Shown: positions 25,804 to 34,204, numbered from the stretch's first letter. The stretch is 64,000 nucleotides of DNA from Streptomyces sp. ISL-100 (GCF_018614615.1 NZ_JAGGOK010000059.1:115366-179365); one strand, 5' to 3'. A program made the numbers and translations. Notes: a model not told the origin generated them from the letters alone.

Positions 25804-26661
25804 ATGTTCGACACCATTGCCATCGATTGCACCGACCTCTCGCCGGCAGAGACAGAAGCGGCCACCACCGCCTCGGTGGCCGACCACCGGCTCGCATACC
25901 TGCGGAACTTCCCGCTCGACGTCGACCAGTGCATCGGCCTGCTGGAGACGCTCGGTGAGCTCTGCCCCAACTACGCCGCCGACTCGACGAAGGCGGCGTA
26001 CGCGCTGCACCCGGCGATCAACACCGTACGGTGCCGCGCTCCGCAGTCCGAGGGCGTCGAGCGGGTTCAGGAAAAGGCCGGTTCGCTGCCGATGCACTCC
26101 GGCCGCTCCTTCGCCCGCCGCCGCCCGCTGCACCTGGCCATGCTGATGGCCGACCCGGGCTGGCAGGACTTCGAGGCCGGCCACAACGGCGAGTCGCTGA
26201 TCGTGCGGTGGGGCGACGTGCTGTCCGAGATGCGGATCCGCCACCCCGAGCACTGGGCCGAGGACTTGCGGTTGCTCACCGGCTACGGGATGAGCTTCCC
26301 CGCCTCGCACCTGGACGAGGACGCCTCCGAGCTGCCGTTTCTCTACGTCCCCGGCACCCCTCGGCGCACGCCCGTCCTGGACGACTACGCGGCCCGGCTG
26401 CCGCAGGACATCACCCGGCTGCAGAAGGCCGCCGAGTCGGTCAAGGGCGGCGAGCGCTGGTTCGAGGCGGTCACCCGCTTCAAGGACACGGCCAACGACC
26501 CAGCGGTTCAGCAGGTGTACGTGATGGCCGCCGGTGACGTCGTCGTGATCGACAACGACCGCTACGGCCACGGCCGGCAGGAGGTGGTGGCCACCCGCAC
26601 GGACGCCGACGGCGCCCTTGTGGTGAATCCGCGCACGATCTGGAGCGTCAACATCCAGTAG
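25804..26661 (+). CDS. TauD-like Fe(II)/2-oxoglutarate enzyme with HxG instead of HxD (halogenase-type motif)
   Basis: 285 residues, a paralogue of the gene at 15417 with the shared pattern HSxRSxxxxRPxHxAMLM. The first metal motif reads MH98-S-G100, with Gly in place of Asp. Distal His256 lies in DRYGHGR, and Arg277 in NPRTIWSV is placed for 2-oxoglutarate. HxG is what radical halogenases such as WelO5 and BesD carry. Either it halogenates a carbon of the phosphonate product or its amino-acid partner, or both paralogues have lost classical hydroxylation. GGGAG nine bases upstream supports ATG 25804. The gaps on both sides are under 50 bp, so it belongs to the operon. Confidence 0.7.
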   Translation: MFDTIAIDCTDLSPAETEAATTASVADHRLAYLRNFPLDVDQCIGLLETLGELCPNYAADSTKAAYALHPAINTVRCRAPQSEGVERVQEKAGSLPMHSGRSFARRRPLHLAMLMADPGWQDFEAGHNGESLIVRWGDVLSEMRIRHPEHWAEDLRLLTGYGMSFPASHLDEDASELPFLYVPGTPRRTPVLDDYAARLPQDITRLQKAAESVKGGERWFEAVTRFKDTANDPAVQQVYVMAAGDVVVIDNDRYGHGRQEVVATRTDADGALVVNPRTIWSVNIQ

Positions 26662-26709
26662 CCGCGCTCGCGCTCTCCAACACATCAACCTCCTCTTCCG
26701 GAACGGGAC

Positions 26710-29079
26710 ATGAGCACAGTCATAGCGAGTTGTACGCGTGGAGCGCAGGCGCTCCCGGAGCGGCTGACCGCCGTACAGGGCATCGGCCGGGCGGGAGATC
26801 TCGTCATCGCCCGCGTCGTGAAGGTGGGCGCCTACCGACAGGTGGAGAACGCCCACGGGCGGGACGTCCGGATCCGCGTCGGCGACGAGATCGTCGGCGT
26901 GCTGGGCGACCGCTTCTCCACCACCTCGATCTACGGCGGGCTGCCCGAGGCCGGCCTCGCCGTCACGGCCGGCACCCCGGCCGACCTGATGGCGGTCGGC
27001 GGCGTCATCGGCATCGCTGCCTCCTCCCCGTCCTCGCTCGGCACCGCGACCGCCCTGGAGCTCGTCGGCCTCGCCGCCGACGCCGACGGCCGGGTGGTGC
27101 GCCTGGAGCCGAAGGCCGCTTCCTCGGCGGCCGGCACCCCGATCGTGTTCATCGGCGGCACCGCCGCCGAGGTCGGCAAGACGACGTTCGCCTCGGCCCT
27201 GGTCAACCACCTGGCCGCCCGGCACGGGCTGCGGGTCGGGGTCACCAAGCTGGCCGGCACCGGCCGGCTGCGCGACCTGCTGACCCTGGCGGACGCGGGC
27301 GCGCACTGCGCGGCCGACTTCGTCGACGCGGGTCTGGCCACAACGTACGGCCACTCGGCGGACGCCGTGGTGGGCGCTGCCCGGCACCTGGTGGGCCGGC
27401 TGACCGAAGAGGGCGCGGAGATCATCGTCGCCGAACTCGGCGGCGACCTGTGGGGTGCGGGTATCCCGGACATCCTGCGCGACCCCGGCCTGGTCGCCGC
27501 GGCCCGCGCCCTGGTCCTGGTGCCCTCGGACACGATGGCCTCGCTCGGGGCGGACACCTGGCTGGCCCAGAACGACATCACCATCCCGCCGGTCCACGGC
27601 GTACCGCACCGCAATGTGATGGCCGCCCGGGAGCGGGTGGGGCGCGGTATGGGCGTCCAGCTGGTCGACCCGCACAACGAGCAGGACATGGAGCGACTGA
27701 TCACCGAGACGCTGCTGCCCGCTCCCGCAGCGGTGGGCAGCGGGTCGGGAGCTCCGTTGAGTGCCGGCGCGTCCCATCTCGTCCTCCTGCTGGGTGCCGG
27801 GGGCATCTCCCCCGACGCCGCCCTGCAGGCGGCCGCGAAGGTCGCCTCCGAGGTCAGCGTCGTCTGGTACGAGGGCAACACGTCGGGCGCCGCGGTCGAA
27901 CGGCTCCGACAGCAGTGGAGCGAGTCCTTCGCTGGCGAGTGGCTGACCACCGCCGACCACCTGGCCATCCCCGACCTGCTGGTGGACCTGCACGGGCGGC
28001 GGCCGGTGCACGGAGTGGTCACGTTCGGCGAGCCGCTGATCGTGGTCCAGGCCGAAGCGCAGCAGCGGCTGGGCCTGCCCGGCAATCCGCCGGAGACCGT
28101 CCGTACCGCCCAGTCGAAGCTGGCCCAGCGGCGCAGGCTGCGGGAGGCCGGCGTCGAGAAGATCCGCTTCCATGAGATCGCGGGCGAGGCGGACGTGCCG
28201 GCGGCGGTGGCCGCGGTCGGGTTCCCCGCCGTACTGAAGCCGGTGCACGGCGCTGCCAGCTTCTTGGTGAGCAAGGTCGGGGACGAGACGGAGCTGCGGG
28301 ACCGGCTGGGCGAGGCGATCGCGGCCTATCGGTCGTCCCCGCTCTTCGACCCCGAGCCTCTCTTCGTCCTGGAAGAGCTCCTGGTGGGCGACCAGTGGTA
28401 CGAGGAGGACGGATTCGGCGACTACGTCAGCGTGGAGTCGCTGGTCGAGGACGGTCGCATCACCCATGTCGGGATCACCGACAAGCTCCCGCTGCAGAGG
28501 TTCGTGGAGACCGGCTACGTGGCCCCCACCTCGCTGCCCGCTGACCGGCAGCGAGAGGTGCTGGAGCATGCCGGACGGGTCATCGAGGCCATGGGCATCC
28601 GGTGGGGCGCCACCCACCTGGAGCTCAAGCTCACCCCGGACAGCCCGGGCTGCATCGAGCTCAATGCCCGGCTGGGCGGCCCGGTGGGGCACCTGCTGCG
28701 GGCCAGCAGCGGCGTGGACATCGAGGCGGACATCATGCGCCTCGCGCTCGGCCGCTCCCCGGAGGGCGACTACCAGGGCCGTCGGTATGCGCTGTACCGC
28801 GCGGTGCCGCCGCCCGCGCAGGCCGTGACCCTGGTCGGCCAGACCCCACGGGAGGAACTGCTCGCCCAGTTCCCGGAGCTGGTGTTCTGCAAGACCCGCT
28901 TCGCTCCCGGTGCCGAGCTGCATCCCGAACGGCCCTACAACGTTCTGACGTTCCTGGTGACCGGTGACGACGTCACGTCCTGCCTGGCCACCGCGGAGCG
29001 GGTGGCGGGTGCGTTCCGGGCCGAGTTCGTCTCGCTCGACGACGGCAGTCCCGTCACCTTCTCCGCTTCGCTCCACTGA
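26710..29079 (+). CDS. P-loop (DUF1611-like) and ATP-grasp fusion protein
   Basis: 789 residues in two halves. Residues 1-330 have VGDEIVGVLGDRFS and a P-loop GGTAAEVGKTTFASALVNHL (about 153-172), with ELGGDLWGAGIPD further on, like the DUF1611/CobQ-MobB-type NTPases. From about 355 an ATP-grasp ligase follows: LLLGAGG, FPAVLKPVHGAASFLVSK (ATP lysine), LFVLEELLVGDQWYEEDGF and GCIELNARLGGPVGHLL (metal-binding Glu and Asn), as in L-amino-acid ligases. It probably forms an amide or peptide bond; the N-terminal half may activate or deliver a second substrate. I know no characterised enzyme with this pairing. Located directly before the phosphonopyruvate decarboxylase genes. Confidence 0.72.
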   Translation: MSTVIASCTRGAQALPERLTAVQGIGRAGDLVIARVVKVGAYRQVENAHGRDVRIRVGDEIVGVLGDRFSTTSIYGGLPEAGLAVTAGTPADLMAVGGVIGIAASSPSSLGTATALELVGLAADADGRVVRLEPKAASSAAGTPIVFIGGTAAEVGKTTFASALVNHLAARHGLRVGVTKLAGTGRLRDLLTLADAGAHCAADFVDAGLATTYGHSADAVVGAARHLVGRLTEEGAEIIVAELGGDLWGAGIPDILRDPGLVAAARALVLVPSDTMASLGADTWLAQNDITIPPVHGVPHRNVMAARERVGRGMGVQLVDPHNEQDMERLITETLLPAPAAVGSGSGAPLSAGASHLVLLLGAGGISPDAALQAAAKVASEVSVVWYEGNTSGAAVERLRQQWSESFAGEWLTTADHLAIPDLLVDLHGRRPVHGVVTFGEPLIVVQAEAQQRLGLPGNPPETVRTAQSKLAQRRRLREAGVEKIRFHEIAGEADVPAAVAAVGFPAVLKPVHGAASFLVSKVGDETELRDRLGEAIAAYRSSPLFDPEPLFVLEELLVGDQWYEEDGFGDYVSVESLVEDGRITHVGITDKLPLQRFVETGYVAPTSLPADRQREVLEHAGRVIEAMGIRWGATHLELKLTPDSPGCIELNARLGGPVGHLLRASSGVDIEADIMRLALGRSPEGDYQGRRYALYRAVPPPAQAVTLVGQTPREELLAQFPELVFCKTRFAPGAELHPERPYNVLTFLVTGDDVTSCLATAERVAGAFRAEFVSLDDGSPVTFSASLH

Positions 29080-29101
29080 CCTCTTCTGACGGAAGGCCAA
29101 C

Positions 29102-29626
29102 ATGCACACCGCCACCGCGGGCTCGACCACCGCCCGCGATCTGCTGCACTGCCTGGTGGACCATGGCTACACCCTCGCGACGGGTGTTCCCTGCAGCCTG
29201 CTCAAGGGCGCGTTCCAGCTGCTGGAGGAGCCCGGTGACGACGCCCGGCTCGCCGGTCTGCGCTACGTACCCGCCCCGCGCGAGGACAGCGCCATCGGCA
29301 TAGCCTCCGGCGCCATCGTGGCCGGCGAGCGGGCCGTGGTCCTCATGCAGAACTCCGGGCTCGGCTACTGCCTGAACGTCATCACCTCGTTCAACCTCAT
29401 CTACGACGTACCGGTGCTGCTGATCGTCAGCTGGCGCGGCCACGACGGCAACGACGCCGTTGAGCACGACGTGATCGGAGCCGAACTGCTGCGGCTGCTC
29501 GATCTGTTCAGGCTGCCGCACACCGTCCTCGACCCCGCTGACCCGGCCGGTTCCGTCTCCGCCGCGATCGATCTGATGGACAAGGAGCAGCGCTGCAGCG
29601 TGCTCGTCGTCCGGGAAGGCATCTGA
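29102..29626 (+). CDS. ppdA: Phosphonopyruvate decarboxylase, N-terminal (PYR) subunit
   Basis: 174 residues, matching only the PYR domain of a ThDP decarboxylase: LATGVPCSLLKG, VPAPREDSAIGIASGAIVAG (with the Glu that activates ThDP) and LMQNSGLGYCLNVITSF. In most phosphonate clusters one protein of about 380 residues carries both domains. Here the second half is a separate gene joined by a TGATG overlap. With its partner it converts phosphonopyruvate to phosphonoacetaldehyde, making the unfavourable PEP-mutase step irreversible. Confidence 0.9.
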   Translation: MHTATAGSTTARDLLHCLVDHGYTLATGVPCSLLKGAFQLLEEPGDDARLAGLRYVPAPREDSAIGIASGAIVAGERAVVLMQNSGLGYCLNVITSFNLIYDVPVLLIVSWRGHDGNDAVEHDVIGAELLRLLDLFRLPHTVLDPADPAGSVSAAIDLMDKEQRCSVLVVREGI

Positions 29627-30210
29627 TGCCCGCACCGCTGCCCGCCACCGCCCCGCCGCTGAGCCTCTCCGAGGTCGTGCGGGAGCTGATCGCCCGCCAC
29701 CCGGACGCGCTGATCGTGTCCACGTGCGGATTCACCAGCCGTGAGCTGTTCAACGCGGCCGACCGGCCGGAGAACTTCTACCTGGTCGGCTCGATGGGCA
29801 TGTCCGCCCCGGTCGCGCTCGGCCTCGCGCTGGCACGCCCCGAGCGCACCGTGATCGCCCTTGACGGCGACGGCTCGCTGCTCATGAACCTGAGCGTGCT
29901 CCCGCTGGTGGCCGCCTCCGGTACGGACCTGCTGCACGTGGTCGTTGACAACGGCATGCACGAGAGCACCGGCGGCCAGTCCACCGTGCAACGTTCCGAC
30001 TTCGTCGCACTGGCCCTGGCGGCGGGCTACCGCAGCGCCGTACGCGTCGAGACCGCCGAGGAGCTCCGGGCGGCCGAACTGCCCGCCGGAGCGGTCCTCC
30101 TGCACGCGCTCACCGGGCCGCGTACGGACGGACCTGGCCGCCGTGTCACGCACACCCCGCAGGAGATCGTCGCGCGCGTCCACGCAGCGGCCAACCGCCC
30201 GGCGCGGTAA
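29626..30210 (+). CDS. ppdB: Phosphonopyruvate decarboxylase, C-terminal (PP) subunit
   Basis: 194 residues with the ThDP-diphosphate motif LDGDGSLLMNLSVLP...HVVVDNGMHESTGGQ (GDG then N about 27 residues on). ST.GFTSRELFN and YLVGSMGMSAPVALGLALA are typical of the PP domain of phosphonopyruvate/sulfopyruvate decarboxylases. TGATG overlap with the PYR gene ensures equal synthesis of the two chains. Sulfopyruvate decarboxylase is also two-subunit, but the PEP mutase next door makes phosphonopyruvate the clear substrate. Confidence 0.9.
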   Translation: MPAPLPATAPPLSLSEVVRELIARHPDALIVSTCGFTSRELFNAADRPENFYLVGSMGMSAPVALGLALARPERTVIALDGDGSLLMNLSVLPLVAASGTDLLHVVVDNGMHESTGGQSTVQRSDFVALALAAGYRSAVRVETAEELRAAELPAGAVLLHALTGPRTDGPGRRVTHTPQEIVARVHAAANRPAR

Positions 30211-30276
30211 CACTCCACGCTCCGCACCCCCATAAACCTCTTCATCCGCCGCGTTATCTTCCTGAAGGAATTCCCC

Positions 30277-31170
30277 ATGTCGAAGACCTGTGTCCTGCGC
30301 GACGCACTCAACGGTTCCGCGATCACCCGCTTCATGGGCGCACACAGCGCGCTCAGCGCGAAGCTCGGCCAGGAGGCCGGCTTCGAGGCGATCTGGGCCA
30401 GCGGTCTGGAGATCTCCGCCGCTCGCGCGCTGCCGGACGCGAACATCCTGTCCATGGCGGAGTGCCTGGAGGCCGCCGCCCAGATCGCCGGCGCGGTGGA
30501 CATCCCGGTGTTGGCCGACTGCGACTCCGGCTTCGGCGGCGTCGGCAACGTCGCCCACATGGTCCGCTCGTACGAGGCCCGCGGCCTGGCCGGGGTGTGC
30601 ATCGAGGACAAGCAGTTCCCCAAGATGAACAGCTTCGTCGAAGGTAACCAGGACCTGGCCCCGATCGGCGACTTCGCCGCGAAGATCACCGCGGCGAAGG
30701 AGGCGCGTACCGACGAGGACTTCGTCGTGGTGGCGCGCATCGAGGCCTTCATCGCCGGCGCCGGCCTGGAGGAGGCGCTGCGCCGCGCGGCCGTCTACGA
30801 GGCGGCCGGTGCCGACGCCCTGCTGATCCACTCCAAGCGCTCCACCGCCGAGGAGGTCTACGCCTTCCGCGACGCCTACCGGGGTGCGCTGCCCGTCATC
30901 GTCGTGCCCACCACCTACCCGCAGGTCACGGCCACTGAGCTGGCCGAGCACGGCTTCGGCGGGGTGATCTACGCCAACCAGGGCCTGCGCGCGTCGATCA
31001 GCGCGATGCGCGACGTCCTCGCCCAGATCGGCGGCGCCGGTTCGACCTACGCCGTGGAGGGCTCCATCGCCAGCCTGAAGGACGTCTTCGCCCTTCAGGA
31101 CGTGGACGACCTGCTCGCCCGCCAGGAGCGCCACGACGAGCTGACCGCCGCGTATTCCGCCCTCGGCTGA
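30277..31170 (+). CDS. pepM: Phosphoenolpyruvate mutase
   Basis: 297 residues of the isocitrate-lyase superfamily with the diagnostic PEP-mutase motif E110-D-K-Q-F-P-K-M-N118-S119 (EDKxxxxxNS), Mg2+ ligands around ADCDSGFGG, and VVARIEAFIAG and LIHSKRS further on. It rearranges PEP to phosphonopyruvate, forming the C-P bond that defines phosphonate biosynthesis. GAAGGA upstream of ATG 30277 is a good ribosome site. It is followed by the aldehyde dehydrogenase, so the core order is ppdA-ppdB-pepM-dehydrogenase. Confidence 0.96.
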   Translation: MSKTCVLRDALNGSAITRFMGAHSALSAKLGQEAGFEAIWASGLEISAARALPDANILSMAECLEAAAQIAGAVDIPVLADCDSGFGGVGNVAHMVRSYEARGLAGVCIEDKQFPKMNSFVEGNQDLAPIGDFAAKITAAKEARTDEDFVVVARIEAFIAGAGLEEALRRAAVYEAAGADALLIHSKRSTAEEVYAFRDAYRGALPVIVVPTTYPQVTATELAEHGFGGVIYANQGLRASISAMRDVLAQIGGAGSTYAVEGSIASLKDVFALQDVDDLLARQERHDELTAAYSALG

Positions 31171-31195
31171 GTCGGCGAACCCACAGAAAGGGAGC

Positions 31196-32674
31196 ATGAT
31201 GGTGCCTCGCCGAACCGCCGGCGGCCGACAGACGGCCGAGGTGCGCAATCGCATCGCGGACCAGTGGTGCGATGCCGAGTCGGGCCGGGTCCAGGAGAAC
31301 CGCAACCCCGGCGATCTCGCGGACCTCGTCAGCCGGAGTCCCGATTCCGGCACGGCTGACGTGCAGGCGGCAGTCGGAGCTGCACAGCGCGCGCTCCCGG
31401 CCTGGCGGGCCCTCGGCCCGATCCGGCGCGGCGAGATCGTGATGCGGGCGGCCCGCCTGATCGACGAGCGCCGGGAGGAGTTCGCCGAGGCGGTCACCCG
31501 GGAGCAGGGCAAGTTGCTGCGCGAGGCGCTGGGCGAGGTGGACCGCACCGTCGCCCTCCTGGAGTACACGGCGGGGGAGGGGCGACGGCTCGGCGGCGCC
31601 ACCCTCCCCGCCGACGACCCGCGGACCCTGGCGCTGACCCGGCGGGAGCCCATCGGAGTCGTGGGACTGATCACGCCCTGGAACTTCCCGTTGGCGATTC
31701 CCGCGTGGAAGGTCGCCCCCGCCCTGCTCTCGGGGTGCACTGCCGTCCTCAAGCCCTCGCCGCTCACCCCTCTCACAGCGATGCTGCTCGTGGAGTGCTT
31801 CCTGGCCGCCGGGGCCGGGGGCGGCGTGCTGAACCTGGTGTACGGCGGGCGCGAGGTGGGCGAGGTCCTGGTCAAGGACCCGGTCGTGGCCGGCATCTCG
31901 TTTACCGGCTCGGTCGAGGTGGGCCGGGCCATACACACGGCCGGTGCGCCGCGGTTCCTGCGTACTCAGCTGGAGATGGGCGGCAAGAACGCCGCCCTGG
32001 TACTGGCGGACGCCGATCTCGACCTGGCGGCCGACTCGATTGTGGCCGGAGCCTTCGGGCAGGCCGGCCAGCGCTGCTCCGCGACCAGCCGGGTCGTCGT
32101 GGACCGTGCCGTCCACGACGAGCTCGTGCGGAAGCTGGCCGAGCGCGCGGCCGCGCTGCAGGTGGGCGGCGGCCTCGACGCGGACTCACGGCTCGGCCCG
32201 GTGGTCAGTGCCGACCGGCTGCTGGCCTGCCTGGACGGGACGCGCCAGGCGCTCGCGGAGGGCGCCGTGGCCGTCACCGGCGGAGACCGCCTGACGGAGG
32301 GCGTCCCGCAGGGCTACTTCATGGCCCCGACGGTGCTGACCGGTGTACGTCCGGACAGCTACATCGCCCAGGAGGAGATTTTCGGCCCGGTGCTGTCGGT
32401 CCTCGTCTGCGACGGTTTCGAGGACGGTCTCCGCATCGTCAACTCCGTCCGCTACGGCATGGCCGCAGCCATCTTCACGGCGGACACCTCCCTCGCGCTG
32501 CAGGCCCTGGAGCGCGTCGACGCGGGCATGCTCCACGTCAACCGCCCGGGCGTGGGCGCGTACCCGCACATGCCTCACATCGGCGCGAAGGAGTCCCAGT
32601 ACGGCCCGGCCGAGTGCTCGCCCCAGGTGTGGGACTTCTACACGGAGTGGCGCACGGCCTGCATCGCGTACTGA
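31196..32674 (+). CDS. Aldehyde dehydrogenase, probably phosphonoacetaldehyde dehydrogenase (phosphonoacetate-forming)
   Basis: 492 residues, a full-length NAD(P)+ aldehyde dehydrogenase: ITPWNFPLAIPAWKVAPALL, general base Glu260 in LEMGGKNAALV, nucleophile Cys294 in GQRCSATSR, and EEIFGPVLSVLVCD. Adjacent to PEP mutase and the decarboxylase, the natural substrate is phosphonoacetaldehyde, giving phosphonoacetate; no aminoethylphosphonate transaminase or phosphonoacetaldehyde reductase was seen in the window. AAGGGAG ends only one base before ATG 31196, so ATG 31199 or GTG 31202 may be the real start. It is the last gene of the cluster; a hairpin follows at 32727. Confidence 0.85.
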   Translation: MMVPRRTAGGRQTAEVRNRIADQWCDAESGRVQENRNPGDLADLVSRSPDSGTADVQAAVGAAQRALPAWRALGPIRRGEIVMRAARLIDERREEFAEAVTREQGKLLREALGEVDRTVALLEYTAGEGRRLGGATLPADDPRTLALTRREPIGVVGLITPWNFPLAIPAWKVAPALLSGCTAVLKPSPLTPLTAMLLVECFLAAGAGGGVLNLVYGGREVGEVLVKDPVVAGISFTGSVEVGRAIHTAGAPRFLRTQLEMGGKNAALVLADADLDLAADSIVAGAFGQAGQRCSATSRVVVDRAVHDELVRKLAERAAALQVGGGLDADSRLGPVVSADRLLACLDGTRQALAEGAVAVTGGDRLTEGVPQGYFMAPTVLTGVRPDSYIAQEEIFGPVLSVLVCDGFEDGLRIVNSVRYGMAAAIFTADTSLALQALERVDAGMLHVNRPGVGAYPHMPHIGAKESQYGPAECSPQVWDFYTEWRTACIAY

Positions 32675-32726
32675 CCGCAACCGGCGGGCAGCCCGGTGTG
32701 AGGGAAGACCCACGGAAGGGTCGAAG

Positions 32727-32755
32727 TCCCGGACCGAACACCGGTTCCGGGCTTT
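32727..32755 (+). terminator. Terminator at the end of the phosphonate operon
   Basis: CCCGGACCG and CGGTTCCGGG pair with one bulged base around a short A-rich loop, followed by CTTT, 53 bp after the dehydrogenase stop. Confidence 0.6.
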
Positions 32756-32827
32756 CGGCGGCGCGGGGACAACGTAGAAGGCCCCCGTAGGGCGTAGCCG
32801 CTGGATCACTCGGCAGGCCGCCGCGGG

Positions 32828-32923
32828 TCAGACTCCGAACAGCGGCGTGATCTGCCGCATGGTGAGGTACGTGCTGTAGTAGACGGCTATCAGTAGCGCC
32901 CGATCGGCGAGGGCAGGCACCAC
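32828..32923 (-). pseudogene. Transposase N-terminal remnant
   Basis: On the minus strand the text VPALADRALLIAVYYSTYLT then MRQITPLFGV and a stop resembles the helix-turn-helix start of IS5-type streptomycete transposases (ALLIAVYYRTNLTMRQIAPLFG is the usual wording). Only about 31 codons remain. Just beyond, on the plus strand (32925-32993), a short tail HRDRALEILIDDTLATKAP ends at TGA; it may be the end of another lost gene. The rest of 32675-33190 holds only the two hairpins. Confidence 0.4.
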
Positions 32924-33003
32924 GGATGGCCGCCACCGGGACCGTGCGCTTGAGATCCTCATCGACGACACCCTCGCCACCAAGGCGCCCTGACCCACGA
33001 AGC

Positions 33004-33040
33004 GGCCCCCCGCTCCCGGAACTTCCGGGAGCGGGGGGCC
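33004..33040. terminator. Long GC-rich hairpin
   Basis: GGCCCCCCGCTCCCGGAA and its exact complement TTCCGGGAGCGGGGGGCC are separated by one base (in practice a small loop), followed by GCCATTTTGC. It stands 11 bp after the TGA of the short plus-strand tail, and probably terminated that gene. Confidence 0.7.
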
Positions 33041-33208
33041 GCCATTTTGCGTTGGGCCGTGCTCAGAAGCCGCTTCTCAACCGATCTTGGAGCGTGAGGG
33101 TCGGACAGATTTCCTGATCGGGTGATTCTCTGGTGGTGTGGGCATGAGGGCAAGGCCTCTCGGTAGCTCGGAGATGCGAATCGAACCGAGCAAGACCGGG
33201 AGGCCCTA

Positions 33209-33860
33209 GTGTCGTTGTTGTACTCGCTCATCCCTGTCGAGTTCAACTCGGCTGTCGTACCGTGCGATTGCCTCGCACATGCGTACGGGAACGCGGCTGA
33301 TCATCCGGATCGGGCACGCCGGTATCCCTCGGACATGACGGACGCGGAGTGGGCGGCTGTGCGCCTGTTGTTGCCGGTGTCGGCCTGGCTGGAGGGGCGG
33401 GGCGGGCAGCCCGAGGGCTATGCCACCGTCAGATGCTGGACGCGATCCGTTACCTGGTCGCGGGTGGGATCTGCTGGCGGGCGATGCCCGTGGACTTCCC
33501 CGCCTGGCGCCGGGTTTATGCCTTTTTCCGCCGGTGGCGCGAGCACGGGCTGATCGCAGAGTTCCACGACCGGCTGCACGGAAAGGTCCATGAACGCGAG
33601 GGCCGTGAGGCCGAGCCCACGGCGGGGATCATCGACGCGCAGGCGGTGCGGGCCGCCGCGACGGTGCCGGCCGCCTCACGCGGTTACGACGGCGGGAAGA
33701 AGGTGCCGCAAACGGCACATCGTGACCGACACGCTCGGCCTGCTGCTGGTCGTCGCGGTGACCGCCGCGAATGTGGGCGACCGGGATGCGGCCGTGCCTC
33801 TGCTGGTGCGGCTGCGGCGAAGGCGGCACCAGTACGCACGCGCGCCGATACCGCCACAAG
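33209..33860 (+). mobile_element. Decayed IS5-family insertion sequence, transposase in three frames
   Basis: Transposase text runs through three frames. First MTDAEWAAVRLLLPVSAWLE and GRGGQPEGY; then, after a shift near 33425, QMLDAIRYLVAGGICWRAMP, RRVYAFFRRWREHGLI and the DDE Asp in IIDAQAVRAAATVP. After another shift near 33705 comes KRHIVTDTLGLLLVVAVTAA and GDRDAAVPLL. The reading stops near 33860 where the sequence becomes unrelated, so the 3' third, with the last catalytic residue, is absent. This is the family of two-frame or one-frame IS5 (IS1647-like) elements common in Streptomyces. It is not active. Confidence 0.8.
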
Positions 33861-34154
33861 TAATGGGGAATCCCGCCAATCGACGTGTCGTCCGAGCTGC
33901 ATGCTCATCCGCATGGTCAAAGGTGGGCTGCTGTCAGGCCCAGCACTCCAGCCCGGGTCTGCATAACAGCGGCAGGCTACCCGGGCGCAGGCGTGGCGAC
34001 AAGGCACGCGGGCTTCGTGCGTGCGCGATGCGTGAGCGGATGGTGCGGCACGGGGCGTCACGAGCGGGATGAGGTACGACACCGTAGGGCCCTGATCAGG
34101 CGAAACAGCATCCTGCGGCAGCGTCGAGCACCACCCGGCAAGGATTCGATCCCA

Positions 34155-34198
34155 CTCGTAATGCGTAGGTCTCGGGTTCGAATCCCGAAGGCGGCTCC
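34155..34198 (+). other. 3' half of tRNA-Thr(CGT): attachment site copy 1
   Basis: CTCGTAATGCGTAGGTCTCG and the following T arm (TCGGGTTCGAATCCCGA) and acceptor strand AGGCGGCTCCA read as the 3' half of tRNA-Thr with anticodon CGT. No 5' half precedes it. The same block recurs at 58700-58741, so the two mark ends or nested junctions of integrative elements. The 33861-34154 stretch before it holds no gene I can support. Confidence 0.8.
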
Positions 34199-34204
34199 AT
34201 GGTG

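Noticed and set aside
25780..29130. 1116-residue minus-strand open frame
   Set aside because: Mirror frame of the dioxygenase-like and fusion genes, rich in Gly, Arg and His without domains; caused by GC bias.
29102..30210. Two-subunit sulfopyruvate decarboxylase (coenzyme M path)
   Set aside because: The split form is similar, but PEP mutase follows directly and no coenzyme M genes are present, so phosphonopyruvate is the substrate.
29401..31938. 845-residue minus-strand open frame
   Set aside because: Antisense of the decarboxylase, PEP mutase and dehydrogenase genes, whose motifs are unambiguous.
34155..34198. Working tRNA-Thr gene
   Set aside because: Only the part from the anticodon loop onward is present; no D arm or 5' acceptor strand pairs with it. 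The same holds for 58700-58741 and for the tRNA-Arg half at 3378-3420.
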